NCBI RefSeq assembly: GCF_030418125.1
Contig: NZ_JAUHTR010000003.1
Span: 124,001 to 188,000, forward strand
Length of the DNA stretch: 64,000 nt
Source: Fictibacillus fluitans
GTDB lineage: Bacteria; Bacillota; Bacilli; Bacillales; Fictibacillaceae
Direction: 5' to 3'
A program made the translations under genes and the position numbers. Shown here piece by piece: positions 35,055-43,461 of the stretch (within the stretch, counting starts at the first letter, position 1; each line of letters opens with the position of its first letter). The notes under the pieces are model-generated. The model did no database searches. It was not told the origin of the DNA and saw only the letters and a list, made by a program, of their open reading frames with translations.

Positions 35055-35900
35055 TTAAATTACTAACAGTCGTGCTACCTCCAATAAATCTGAATTTGGT
35101 ATCGCATTTAATGTCATTAGGTTTAAACATAAATCCCCTAGTACAGTTAACTTTAATCCTGCAGGAATAACGTCATACCAGGCTAGCATAAACAGATTGT
35201 GATCTTCTTGTCTTGTACTGCTCCAATTCCCTTCACTTTGCTTAACTACCCCACATTCAATTAATCCTTGGCTTTGGAGGTCCACAATTTCTTGTCTTAA
35301 TGAGATCGATTCAACGGGAAGTTTTCGTATTAGCTCTTGGTTATCTCTTAGTCGAATGTCACCTAATATAATCCCTAATAATGATTTATCTGCATTAACT
35401 AAACCTAATACACACAGTTGTCTGTAAGATAGATGATGTGCAATTCTTAAGATGTGGTTAGCTTCGCCAAGTGAAATTGGAAGAAATACAGAATTACTGA
35501 AGATATTAGCAATATACACTACTTTCTTTTCTTCATGCTCGTTTTTAGATCTTAACAATACACCTTCAAAGAGTTCTTCAGAATAAGATCTGGAATTCAT
35601 TTTCAAATCAAAAAAATCATCATCTCGAAGAGGTTGACCACTTTTCATTCTTTCGCTGATATTTACAATTGTTTGTGCAGCAGCAGCTCCAGTCCTTACT
35701 TTTTCACGATTAGATAGATATTTTTCAGTTGCATCAACTAAACCTTTGGATATTCCTGCTCTCACCGCTCCTAGTGTAACTGCTAATATTGGATTGGCAG
35801 CTATTAACCCTATAGCAGCCCCTGCAGCACCTCCCGCTATTTCTGCTCCCAAACTAATCAGGTATGTTGCTTTTTCTCCCTTTTTAGATTCGTTATTCAA
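35055..35900 (-). CDS. Membrane-anchored hypothetical protein at island end
   Basis: TTG 35900 lies 7 bases after AAGGAG. The 281-aa protein has an N-terminal hydrophobic Gly/Ala-rich pair of segments (LGAEIAGGAAGAAIGLIAANPILAVTLGAVRAG), then a soluble helical domain. The C-terminal half has a winged-helix-like stretch (LSYRQLCVLGLV, SLRQEIVDLQSQGLIECGVV) and a final conserved-looking core. The glycine-zipper start suggests membrane insertion or pore formation. It faces the reverse transcriptase gene. I do not recognise the family; a defence effector or a regulator are both possible. Confidence 0.55.
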   Translation of the reverse strand: MNNESKKGEKATYLISLGAEIAGGAAGAAIGLIAANPILAVTLGAVRAGISKGLVDATEKYLSNREKVRTGAAAAQTIVNISERMKSGQPLRDDDFFDLKMNSRSYSEELFEGVLLRSKNEHEEKKVVYIANIFSNSVFLPISLGEANHILRIAHHLSYRQLCVLGLVNADKSLLGIILGDIRLRDNQELIRKLPVESISLRQEIVDLQSQGLIECGVVKQSEGNWSSTRQEDHNLFMLAWYDVIPAGLKLTVLGDLCLNLMTLNAIPNSDLLEVARLLVI

Positions 35901-36008
35901 TTTCTTTCTCCTTTAGTTAAAGATGCTTTTAATATAGACCGTTATCCTGTATAATACAAAAGCGAACCAAGAAAAATGACAAATGCTGATACGACAGTGT
36001 TTTAGGCT

Positions 36009-36084
36009 GGCTCCGTAGCTCAGTGGATAGAGCGTCGGTTTCCTAAACCGTGCGTCGCAGGTTCGATTCCTGCCGGGGCCGCCA
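36009..36084 (+). tRNA. tRNA-Arg (anticodon CCT), right island boundary
   Basis: Identical over all 76 bases to the gene at 13875-13950, including the encoded CCA. Only one of the two copies would have existed before island insertion, unless the element carried its own. Confidence 0.97.
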
Positions 36085-36085
36085 C
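36009..36085 (+). repeat. Island-flanking direct repeat, right copy (attR candidate)
   Basis: This 77-bp sequence is an exact match to 13875-13951. Together the repeats delimit about 22.1 kb of AT-rich accessory DNA. Confidence 0.8.
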
Positions 36086-36257
36086 TAGATCAATTAATAA
36101 CTGGCAGCTCGGTGCTGTCTTTTTTTATGCTTTTACCGGCATAATATGAACGTTTTCTGAACACTGTAAGAACTTAATGTGACATTTATCACAAACATGT
36201 GTTAGTTCTGTTAGAATAGAGTCATACTAATGATAGATATGAAAAGATGGTGATCTT

Positions 36258-37157
36258 ATGGGTGAAAATGCTCAACAAAGCATTTTTAAAGACTATATAG
36301 AAATTACAAAGCCTGGTATTATCACTTCAAACTTATTGGGAACCATAGCAGGCTTTTGTATCGGTGCGAGAAACTTGTCTTCCAGTCTCAGTTTATGGGA
36401 GCTGTTCTTTTGGACGGTTCTTGGAACTGTTTTTGTTATCGGGTCATCTGCCATCGTTAACAATGTTTACGATGCGGATATCGATAAGCACATGGAACGG
36501 ACAAAAAACCGCCCGATTACCAATGGAAGAATTCCAAAACGGAATGCTATTTTGCTTTCCGTTGCAATGATTGTGATCGGCGAGCTGATTTTGGGCTTGT
36601 TTGTTAATCCGATTGCAGCATTGATAGGCTTTATAGGATTTGTGTTTTACGGTTTTGTATACACGATGTCCAAGCGTGTAACCGTGGTGAACACGGAAAT
36701 TGGCTGTATTTCAGGCGCTACCCCGCCGATTATCGGATATACGGCTGTCACCGGGAACTTTGATTTAATTGCATTGCTTCTGTTTGTGTTTATGTTTGCA
36801 TGGCAGCCTCCTCATTTCTTTGCTCTTGCCATGAAGCGTGCGGAAGAATATAAGAGTGTCAACGTTCCTATGCTGCCAAACAAGGTGGGCTTTAAGCAAA
36901 CAAAGGTTCATATTTTAATCTATACCGTGTTTGCCGTTGCCGCTTCACTGCTTCTGTATTTCTTTAATGTTTTGGGCCTCTGGTATCTGATTGTTGCAGG
37001 CATTTTGGGAGCAGTCTTCCTGTTCCGAGCGATCCAGTCCTTTAAATTTAAAGAAAAAGAAAGTGAACTGGTCTGGTCCGGTAAGATGTTCAAGTTTTCC
37101 ATTATGTATTTAACCTTAATGTTTGTGACCATGATGTTTGCTCCGATTTTTGGATAA
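36258..37157 (+). CDS. ctaB: Heme O synthase (protoheme IX farnesyltransferase)
   Basis: The 299-aa membrane protein has about nine helices and the UbiA-superfamily prenyl-diphosphate motifs. The first is NNVYDADIDKHMERTKNRP (DxxxD, about residues 70-88); the second is the region containing the LAMKRAEEYKSVNVPMLP loop. It converts heme B to heme O for cytochrome oxidase assembly in the cytoplasmic membrane. GATGGTGAT precedes the ATG. It is alone here, not next to ctaA or ctaCDEF, so it may be a second copy. A strong terminator follows. Confidence 0.92.
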   Translation: MGENAQQSIFKDYIEITKPGIITSNLLGTIAGFCIGARNLSSSLSLWELFFWTVLGTVFVIGSSAIVNNVYDADIDKHMERTKNRPITNGRIPKRNAILLSVAMIVIGELILGLFVNPIAALIGFIGFVFYGFVYTMSKRVTVVNTEIGCISGATPPIIGYTAVTGNFDLIALLLFVFMFAWQPPHFFALAMKRAEEYKSVNVPMLPNKVGFKQTKVHILIYTVFAVAASLLLYFFNVLGLWYLIVAGILGAVFLFRAIQSFKFKEKESELVWSGKMFKFSIMYLTLMFVTMMFAPIFG

Positions 37158-37166
37158 AAAAAGAAT

Positions 37167-37208
37167 AAAAACCCCTGTTTCGGCAAAAAAACCGGAGCAG
37201 GGGTTTTT
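37167..37208 (+). terminator. Terminator after ctaB
   Basis: AAAAACCCCTG and CGG pair with CCG and CAGGGGTTTTT; a T7 run follows. Confidence 0.85.
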
Positions 37209-37334
37209 TTATGGTAAAGTACAATAAATGGTTATTTTGCTTACTGGCTGAATTGGAAGCTTTTATAAGTTTAAGGGCATGATAAAAAAGGTATTTAACA
37301 TGTAATTGAAGGCATGATCAGGAGGTACAAATGC

Positions 37335-38534
37335 ATGCAGAAAAGTAAACCCATCATCGTTCCGCGTTACACCTTTTCAGAAATTTACGGGCCTGATTTA
37401 ATTTTTAATCCCAGGCCATCGTTTGCCCATAATAAATGGATTCCTGATTGTCCGGTTAAGCTCGATTTACTCACTGGCAGCCAGTTTGCCGTGATGGGAG
37501 ATATGCCGGTCATTTGCAGCCGGTCCGTGACCACCAGGCAGGCGGCTGATTTGTATGAGAGGGCCGGATTGCAGCTTCGTTTTCCCATGCATTATTACTC
37601 CACTGAAACGGATTACCGAAACTTATTCAAACGGCTGGAAGACGAACGGAAACGGATGGTGATCCAGCATATCCATCCAGAGGAAGAAATGTCATCTGTA
37701 AACTACTGGATCGATCCAAAGCTTGTTCAGTTTTTGAACAATAAAGCCAATCTTGAAGAACTGGTGCCGGAGGGACATGCTCCCAAGCGAGTGAGCACCA
37801 CCGCTGCCCAGATGCATGAGCACCTTGAGGCTTTTCCTTTCCCATGTGTTGTGAAAGCAGCGACCAATGAAGCAAATGCCGCAGGATTTGATGTATTTAT
37901 CTGCAGAACGGATGAAGATATCGAAAAGGCAGAAAAGTTTTTTGAAACCTGCGAAGGCATCGTAATCGAGGAATATCTGGAGATTGAGCACAATTACTGC
38001 GTTCAGTTTGCCTGCACGTTTGATGAAAAATTAATTTATCTTGGCAGCACTGTTCAAAATATTGATGAAAACGCAAAATATAAAGGAAACTGGGTGGACG
38101 AAGACTCCGAGCCTGACAGCGAAGTGATTAAAATCGGCCGCCGCATTATGGAAGAGGGCTGTAAGAGAGGCTACAGGGGAATTGCCGGCTTTGATATTGC
38201 TGTTACAGCGGATGGCAGGATGATTGCATTTGATTTGAATTACCGAGTCAATGGTTCAACAGCCGCTCTGCTATTAAAAGACAGCATCACTGAGCAGCTC
38301 GGGAAAAAGGTGGTCAAATATGTATCCTGGAAATCAGCCGGCGGAATTGAACCGTTATATGATATGGTAAAGCAGGCTATTGAAGATGGATATTTTGTGC
38401 CCCTCTCCATCTATGACGGGAGCGACAGCCCCTATGAAGATGCGGATACCCTGATTCAGGGATTGGTCCTCGGAGACAGCCGTTATGAGGCCGATCAAAA
38501 AGAACATATTTTTCAGCGGGCAGGCATCTCCTGA
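37335..38534 (+). CDS. ATP-grasp domain protein
   Basis: ATG 37335 is preceded by AGGAGG at 9 bases. The 399-aa protein has an ATP-grasp fold in its C-terminal two-thirds. FPCVVKAATNEANAAGFDV is the Lys-containing nucleotide loop, GIVIEEYLE the adenine-contact segment, and AGFDIAVTADGRMIAFDLNYRVNGST holds the acidic and Asn metal ligands. It would ligate a carboxylate to an amine or thiol using ATP. Its substrate is unknown. The N-terminal 110 residues are a separate domain without recognised motif. It is flanked by terminators and appears monocistronic. Confidence 0.75.
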   Translation: MQKSKPIIVPRYTFSEIYGPDLIFNPRPSFAHNKWIPDCPVKLDLLTGSQFAVMGDMPVICSRSVTTRQAADLYERAGLQLRFPMHYYSTETDYRNLFKRLEDERKRMVIQHIHPEEEMSSVNYWIDPKLVQFLNNKANLEELVPEGHAPKRVSTTAAQMHEHLEAFPFPCVVKAATNEANAAGFDVFICRTDEDIEKAEKFFETCEGIVIEEYLEIEHNYCVQFACTFDEKLIYLGSTVQNIDENAKYKGNWVDEDSEPDSEVIKIGRRIMEEGCKRGYRGIAGFDIAVTADGRMIAFDLNYRVNGSTAALLLKDSITEQLGKKVVKYVSWKSAGGIEPLYDMVKQAIEDGYFVPLSIYDGSDSPYEDADTLIQGLVLGDSRYEADQKEHIFQRAGIS

Positions 38535-38542
38535 TTCCGGCA

Positions 38543-38568
38543 AAAAAACTCCTTCCAGGAGTTTTTTT
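38543..38568 (+). terminator. Terminator after ATP-grasp gene
   Basis: AAAAAACTCC TTCCA GGAGTTTTTT hairpin. Confidence 0.8.
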
Positions 38569-38641
38569 TGTGATTGTTTAGTGAAGAAGGGTTAGGGTAA
38601 TTACTAGATAGAGAGCTATACGGAATAAAGGAGGATATGCA

Positions 38642-39085
38642 ATGAGTAAAATGGTAATCGGTGTATATGATTCAGAACGGGAAGCGATTGAACGCATTCA
38701 GGCATTGGTTGATCAGGGCTACAGAGCGAAGGATATCTCCATTCTTGCTAAAGATGACGAGCCAATGGACCGGGTTGCAGAGAAAACCAATGTTTCGGAA
38801 GAACATCTGGACGAAGATGTAAATAACGCAGCCTATGGCACGATCGCCGGGTTCCTTTCCGGCATTGGAGGAGCCATTGCGGTTCCAGGTCTTGGCGTAC
38901 CGGGAATAGGACCACTTCTGGCAGCAGGACCGTTTGCATCCATGTTTTCGGATGATTCTGAGGAGGATTTAAAAGAACTCTTAATGTCCCTTGATTTGTC
39001 CGAACGAACAGCAGACCGTTATGTTCAGAAAATCGAAGAGGGAAGTATTATGGTTTTTCTCGAAAAGGAAGCCATAAAGCTTTAA
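38642..39085 (+). CDS. General stress protein 17M-like (YflT-type)
   Basis: The 147-aa protein starts VIGVYDSEREAIERIQALVDQGY, the N-terminal ferredoxin-like motif of 'heat-induced stress protein YflT' proteins. A hydrophobic Gly/Pro-rich central segment (GTIAGFLSGIGGAIAVPGLGVPGIGPLLAAGP) follows. The C-terminus is an acidic helix plus the IEEGSIMVFLE strand. In Bacillus such proteins belong to the SigB general stress regulon; no SigB promoter was verified here. AAAGGAGG lies just before the ATG. Confidence 0.75.
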   Translation: MSKMVIGVYDSEREAIERIQALVDQGYRAKDISILAKDDEPMDRVAEKTNVSEEHLDEDVNNAAYGTIAGFLSGIGGAIAVPGLGVPGIGPLLAAGPFASMFSDDSEEDLKELLMSLDLSERTADRYVQKIEEGSIMVFLEKEAIKL

Positions 39086-39133
39086 GATCAAGCAGTACAT
39101 AGTTAAATTCCAAGCGGACAGCTCGGAAAACAG

Positions 39134-39162
39134 TTGACAAATAGAAATTCCGGGTATATGAT
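39134..39162 (+). promoter_or_regulatory. SigA promoter of the met operon
   Basis: TTGACA (39134-39139), exactly 17 bases, then TATGAT (39157-39162). It lies 30 bases before the first S-box. Confidence 0.85.
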
Positions 39163-39191
39163 AGAGCACATCAAGTAAATATGACGTATTT

Positions 39192-39309
39192 CTTATCCAG
39201 AGAGGTGGAGGGACATGGCCCTTTGAAACCTCGGCAGCGGGTTTTTCATTTAGTTGAAAAAACACTGTGCCAATTCCACCAGGTACCCAAACAAGACCTG
39301 GAAGATAAG
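39192..39309 (+). promoter_or_regulatory. SAM-I riboswitch (S-box), first copy
   Basis: The S-box signature is complete: P1 strands CTTATC and GATAAG, CAGAGAGGTGGAGGGA, GGCCCTTTGAAACCTCGGCAGC and the GTGCCAATTCC strand. Binding of S-adenosylmethionine frees the AAGAAGAG segment after P1 from pairing with the terminator stem, giving premature termination. Confidence 0.95.
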
Positions 39310-39339
39310 AAGAGCAAAATTCTTTATTTTGGAATTAAC

Positions 39340-39370
39340 ATTCTCTTCTTGTCTTGGAAGAGAATTTTTT
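39340..39370 (+). terminator. Riboswitch-controlled terminator 1
   Basis: ATTCTCTTC (39340-39348) pairs with GAAGAGAAT (39357-39365), followed by T6. AAGAAGAG at 39307-39314 is complementary to 39343-39350 and can form the antiterminator. Confidence 0.9.
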
Positions 39371-39393
39371 ATTGCAAAAAAACTGAATGTTTT

Positions 39394-39500
39394 CTTATCC
39401 AGAGAGGTGGAGGGACTGGCCCTTTGAAACCTCGGCAGCGGGTTTCCGGCAAACGGAAATACTGTGCCAATTCCGGCAAGCATGATGCTTGGGAGATAAG
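39394..39500 (+). promoter_or_regulatory. SAM-I riboswitch (S-box), second copy
   Basis: A second complete S-box with the same core (GAGAGGTGGAGGGACTGGCC, then CTTTGAAACCTCGGCAGC and TGTGCCAATTCCGGCAAG) and P1 CTTATC/GATAAG. Its P3 and P4 arms differ in sequence and length from the first copy, so it is an older duplication rather than a simple copy. Confidence 0.95.
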
Positions 39501-39527
39501 AAGAGAAGCTTAAATAACTTTTATTGG

Positions 39528-39560
39528 CCTCTTCTTGTGTTCACAAGAAGAGGTTTTTTT
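39528..39560 (+). terminator. Riboswitch-controlled terminator 2
   Basis: CCTCTTCTTGTG (39528-39539) pairs with CACAAGAAGAGG (39542-39553), followed by T7. AAGAAGAG at 39498-39505 is complementary to 39529-39536, giving the antiterminator. Confidence 0.9.
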
Positions 39561-39590
39561 GTTGGAGCAGTACAAAGGGGGAACACACGA

Positions 39591-40622
39591 TTGATTCGAT
39601 TTGAAGAAGTTACGAAGATTTACGAGAGCGGTAAAAATGAAGTCAAAGCACTTAACAGCGTGAGCTTTGAAATAGAAAAAGGAGAGATTTACGGAGTGGT
39701 TGGGTACAGCGGTGCAGGAAAAAGCTCGCTGCTGCGGTGTGTCAACCTGCTTGAAAAGCCTACCTCCGGACGGGTGCTGGTAGACGGGGAAAACATGGCT
39801 GGACTTTCATCGAAGGAGCTCCGGAAAAAGCGAAAAAACATCGGGATGATTTTTCAGCATTTCAATCTGCTCAATGCAAAAACGGTGTTTGATAACATAG
39901 CAACACCTCTTTACCTTCAGGGTGAAAAAAAGAACGTGATTAAAGAAAAAGTAAACAATCTGCTTGAATTTGTCGGTCTTTCCGAACACGGTCATAAATA
40001 CCCGGATCAGCTGTCAGGCGGCCAAAAGCAGCGGGTGGGCATTGCACGGGCCCTTTCCACGGATCCCGAGGTTCTGCTCTGTGACGAGGCGACCTCGGCG
40101 CTTGATCCGCAGACCACCTCCAGCATCCTTGAGCTGTTAAAAAAAATTAACAAGGAATACAACATCACCATCCTGCTGATCACCCATGAAATGAATGTCA
40201 TCCGTGAAATATGCAGCTCGGTCGCGGTGATGGAGAAAGGGAAAGTGATTGAGAAGGGGAGCGTTTTCGAGGTCTTTTCCCGTCCGAAAACAGAAACCGC
40301 CCGCCGGTTTGTGAGCTCCGTCCTTCAGGATGAACTTCCTGATTCACTTAAAAACATCCTGAGGAACCAGGACAAAAATCATCAGGTGTTCCGGATTGTG
40401 TTTACAGGAGCTTCAACCGGGCAGCCGCTTTTATCACAAATCGCGAAAAAATTTGATGTTGATGTCAGTGTGCTGTATGGGCATGTTACCGAACTGCAGG
40501 ATGTTCCATTCGGAAATCTCGTTGTTCAGCTGATTGGGGACGAACACGAAATCCGCAGGGCAGTCATTTTTGCCGGACAGGGTGAAGTGGAAGTAAGGGA
40601 GGTTATTGAACATGCAAGTTGA
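39591..40622 (+). CDS. metN: Methionine ABC transporter, ATP-binding protein
   Basis: TTG 39591 follows AAAGGGGG; the frame is open from 39489 but that stretch is the riboswitch leader. The 343-aa ATPase has Walker A GYSGAGKSS, Q-loop FQHFNLL, signature LSGGQKQRV, Walker B VLLCDEATSALD and H-loop LITHEM. Its C-terminal about 100 residues match the MetN-specific NIL (C2) regulatory domain, which senses methionine. It energises methionine uptake with MetP and MetQ. The S-box leader supports methionine as substrate. Confidence 0.95.
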   Translation: MIRFEEVTKIYESGKNEVKALNSVSFEIEKGEIYGVVGYSGAGKSSLLRCVNLLEKPTSGRVLVDGENMAGLSSKELRKKRKNIGMIFQHFNLLNAKTVFDNIATPLYLQGEKKNVIKEKVNNLLEFVGLSEHGHKYPDQLSGGQKQRVGIARALSTDPEVLLCDEATSALDPQTTSSILELLKKINKEYNITILLITHEMNVIREICSSVAVMEKGKVIEKGSVFEVFSRPKTETARRFVSSVLQDELPDSLKNILRNQDKNHQVFRIVFTGASTGQPLLSQIAKKFDVDVSVLYGHVTELQDVPFGNLVVQLIGDEHEIRRAVIFAGQGEVEVREVIEHAS

Positions 40623-41274
40623 TTGGGGTACATTCTGGGTCGATATCCTTGATGCCACCGGTGATACATTGATCATGGTCGGTATTTCGTTATTGGCATC
40701 AGCAGTGATCGGTGTTCTGCTTGGCGTTATCCTTGTCGTAACGAGAAAAGGACACATTCTTGAAAATCTGCCTGTTTTTAATGTGCTGAATGCCATTGTG
40801 AACGTTCTCCGTTCCATACCGTTTATCATTCTTATGGTAGCCATCATTCCGTTTACACGTCTGGTTGTGGGAACGTCCATCGGAACAGCGGCAGCGATCG
40901 TTCCGCTAATTGTTTATGCGGGACCCTATATCGCCAGGCTGGTGGAAAACAGCCTGCTGGAAATCGATCCGGGAATCGTGGAGGCGGCAGAAGCCATGGG
41001 TGCAACGCCATGGCAAACCATTTTCCGTATTCTGCTTCCGGAAGCTTTCAGTTCATTGATCCTGTCGTTGACGACTGCAACCATCGGATTGGTTGGTGCA
41101 TCAGCGATGGCTGGTGCAGTAGGGGGAGGCGGTCTTGGTGACTTGGCCATTGCTTACGGATATCAGCGGTTTGATACGGACGTCATGATTGTAACGGTCG
41201 TTCTGCTCATTGTCCTGGTACAAGGGCTTCAAAGCTCAGGAAACGTGATTTCAAGAAGATTAAGAAGAAGATAG
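40612..41274 (+). CDS. metP: Methionine ABC transporter, permease
   Basis: ATG 40612 is preceded by AGGGAGG inside the end of metN, overlapping it by 11 bases. The 220-aa protein has five to six helices and the MetI-type EAA loop (EAAEAMGATPWQTIFRILLPEA), which contacts MetN. The SAMAGAVGGGGLGDLAIAYGY stretch is diagnostic for D-methionine-type permeases. It forms the membrane channel of the MetNPQ importer. Translational coupling to metN is likely. Confidence 0.95.
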   Translation: MQVDWGTFWVDILDATGDTLIMVGISLLASAVIGVLLGVILVVTRKGHILENLPVFNVLNAIVNVLRSIPFIILMVAIIPFTRLVVGTSIGTAAAIVPLIVYAGPYIARLVENSLLEIDPGIVEAAEAMGATPWQTIFRILLPEAFSSLILSLTTATIGLVGASAMAGAVGGGGLGDLAIAYGYQRFDTDVMIVTVVLLIVLVQGLQSSGNVISRRLRRR

Positions 41275-41295
41275 CGATAGAAAAGGGAGAGATAC

Positions 41296-42129
41296 ATGAT
41301 GAAAAAATATTCACTTATCATTTTAGTCGTCGGGGTGCTGTTGTCGGCTTTCTTAAGCGGATGCAGCGGCGGAAGCAAAGAGGGACAGGAAAAAGTAAAA
41401 ATGGGCATCAGCGGATCGGATAGCGATGTCTGGAAATACATTGCAGAAAAAGCTAAGAAAGAAGGAATCGATCTTGAGATTGTGGAGTTCTCCGATTATG
41501 TTCGTCCGAACCAGGCACTGGCAGACGGAGATATTGATGCAAACTCATTCCAGACCATTTCCTACTTTAATTCCTTTAAAAAGGAACACAAGCTGGATTT
41601 GGCACCGATTGCCACTACTGTAATCGCGCCGATGGGCGTCTATTCTGAAAAATACAAAGACATCAAGAAAATTCCGGATGGAGCGACTATTGCCCTTCCG
41701 AATGAAGCCACAAACATGGGCCGTGGACTGCTTCTCCTTCAAAGCGCCGGTCTCATCAAACTGGAGAAAAACTTTGACGGCAATGGAGATTTGAAGAAAG
41801 TCGTTGAGAACAAGAAGCATTTAAAGCTTAAACCTGTGGTTGCCGGTCAGACTCCGCGTGTGCTTCCTGATGTGGCAGCTTCCATTATCAATAATGGGGT
41901 AGCAGTTGATGCCGGAATGAATCCAAAGAAGGATGCCATTTATCTGGAAAGCAAGACAGCCAAGCCATATATCAACATTATTGCTGTCCGAACAGAAGAT
42001 AAGAACAATAAGACGTTAAAGAAAATCGCGAAAATTTACCAATCCAAGGATACTGCAAAGAAAATCAATGAAATCTATAAGGGCGCAACCATCCCAACGT
42101 TCGTCCCACTAAGTGAAATAGGAGAATAA
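41296..42129 (+). CDS. metQ: Methionine-binding lipoprotein
   Basis: The 277-aa protein has a lipoprotein signal peptide with lipobox LSGC (lipidated Cys23) and the NLPA/MetQ fold. Visible MetQ signatures are NQALADGDIDANSFQ, ALPNEATNMGRGLLLLQ and INNGVAVDAGMNP. It is anchored on the outer face of the membrane and delivers methionine to MetNP. It is third in the riboswitch-controlled operon, 21 bases after metP. Confidence 0.96.
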   Translation: MMKKYSLIILVVGVLLSAFLSGCSGGSKEGQEKVKMGISGSDSDVWKYIAEKAKKEGIDLEIVEFSDYVRPNQALADGDIDANSFQTISYFNSFKKEHKLDLAPIATTVIAPMGVYSEKYKDIKKIPDGATIALPNEATNMGRGLLLLQSAGLIKLEKNFDGNGDLKKVVENKKHLKLKPVVAGQTPRVLPDVAASIINNGVAVDAGMNPKKDAIYLESKTAKPYINIIAVRTEDKNNKTLKKIAKIYQSKDTAKKINEIYKGATIPTFVPLSEIGE

Positions 42130-42153
42130 AAGAGAGAGAAAGGATCTGAGAAA

Positions 42154-43374
42154 ATGACTGTTATCAGCCGTACTGTAGAGGAAATTCAAGAGCTTATCAC
42201 TGTGAATGTAGAGGAGAATGCAGCATCATACATTGAGACCTCACATGAAATTCATGCAAATCCGGAAATCGGTAATGAGGAAATTTTAGCATCCAGACTT
42301 CTGACCTCATTGCTCGAACGAGAGGGATTCAAGGTGGAACGTGGTGTAGCAGGCCATGAAACAGCGTTTGTTGCCAGCAAAAAATCCGCACTGGACGGCC
42401 CCGCGATTGCGCTTCTGGCTGAATACGATGCGCTGCCGGGACTAGGCCATGCCTGCGGCCATAACATTATTGGAACCTCAAGTACGGCTGCGGCAATTGC
42501 TCTCGGATCTGTAATTGATGAAATTGGCGGTGAAGTCAGAGTGTTTGGCACGCCTGCTGAAGAAGGCGGGGAGAATGGAAGCGCCAAGGGCAGCTTTGTA
42601 AAACACGGGCTGCTTGAAGACACCGATGCGGCCCTGATGTTCCACCCGGGGAATGCCAACCGTATTACAGGAACATCTCTCGCGGTTGATCCGCTCGATT
42701 TTGAGTATATCGGAAAACCGGCCCATGCGGCATCGGCACCGGAAAAGGGCATCAATGCCCTGGATGCGGTCATTCAGCTGTTTGTCGGAATCAATGCACT
42801 CAGGCAGCATGTACCGGATGACGTGAAAATTCACGGGATCATTACCCATGGCGGAGATGCGCCGAACATTGTTCCGGAGTATGCAAAAGCCCGTTTTTAC
42901 ATCCGGGCCGCCACACGCGCCAAGCTGAACGAGGTAACGAAAAAGGTAAAAGGGATTGCGGAAGGTGCTGCTCTTGCCACAGGCGCAACATTGAATGTCA
43001 TTGCTTTTCAAAATCAGGTCGATAACCTTTTATTGAACCGTTCCTTTGACAAAGTATTTCAGGAACAGCTCGAAAGCCTTGGTGCTCAAGTTGACAGCTC
43101 GCACCGCAGCGGGCTTGGATCCACGGATGCCGGCAATATCAGCCAGGTGGTTCCAACTATTCATCCTTACTTGCAAATTGGGCCTGAGAGCCTTGTAGGA
43201 CATACGGATGAGTTTCGCGAGGCAGCCATTTCACCGGCAGGAGACCGTGCACTCATTCTCGGAGCAAAGGCACTGGCGTTAACCGCATTGAAGCTTTTCA
43301 CGGATAAAGACGTGCTTGCCGGCATTAAGCAGGAATTTGAAGTGAATAAACTAAAGGAACTTGCTTCCGTTTAA
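42154..43374 (+). CDS. M20-family amidohydrolase in the met operon
   Basis: The 406-aa protein is an M20D/amidohydrolase-type enzyme. SHEIHANPEIGNEE is the N-terminal signature, LLAEYDALPGLGHACGHN holds metal-ligand Asp and His, FGTPAEEGGENG the catalytic Glu-Glu, and GHTDEF the final His region. Relatives include p-aminobenzoyl-glutamate and N-acyl-amino-acid hydrolases. It starts 24 bases after metQ with AGAGAGAAAGGA upstream and ends at the operon terminator. I infer it releases methionine (or another sulfur amino acid) from an N-acyl or dipeptide derivative. Confidence 0.85.
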   Translation: MTVISRTVEEIQELITVNVEENAASYIETSHEIHANPEIGNEEILASRLLTSLLEREGFKVERGVAGHETAFVASKKSALDGPAIALLAEYDALPGLGHACGHNIIGTSSTAAAIALGSVIDEIGGEVRVFGTPAEEGGENGSAKGSFVKHGLLEDTDAALMFHPGNANRITGTSLAVDPLDFEYIGKPAHAASAPEKGINALDAVIQLFVGINALRQHVPDDVKIHGIITHGGDAPNIVPEYAKARFYIRAATRAKLNEVTKKVKGIAEGAALATGATLNVIAFQNQVDNLLLNRSFDKVFQEQLESLGAQVDSSHRSGLGSTDAGNISQVVPTIHPYLQIGPESLVGHTDEFREAAISPAGDRALILGAKALALTALKLFTDKDVLAGIKQEFEVNKLKELASV

Positions 43375-43388
43375 GATCTGTTGTTTAG

Positions 43389-43417
43389 CCTCCCGGATAA
43401 AACGGGAGGTTTTTCTT
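43389..43417 (+). terminator. Terminator of met operon
   Basis: CCTCCCG/CGGGAGG stem followed by TTTTTC. Confidence 0.85.
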
Positions 43418-43461
43418 TTTCACATCCAGAGTGGTAGGATAATCTCAAGGAGGCGGTACAT

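Noticed and set aside
36009-36084. Right tRNA-Arg as an ordinary second tRNA gene of the chromosome
   Set aside because: Exact identity over 77 bp with differing flanks, and a switch in base composition between the copies, point to an attachment-site duplication.
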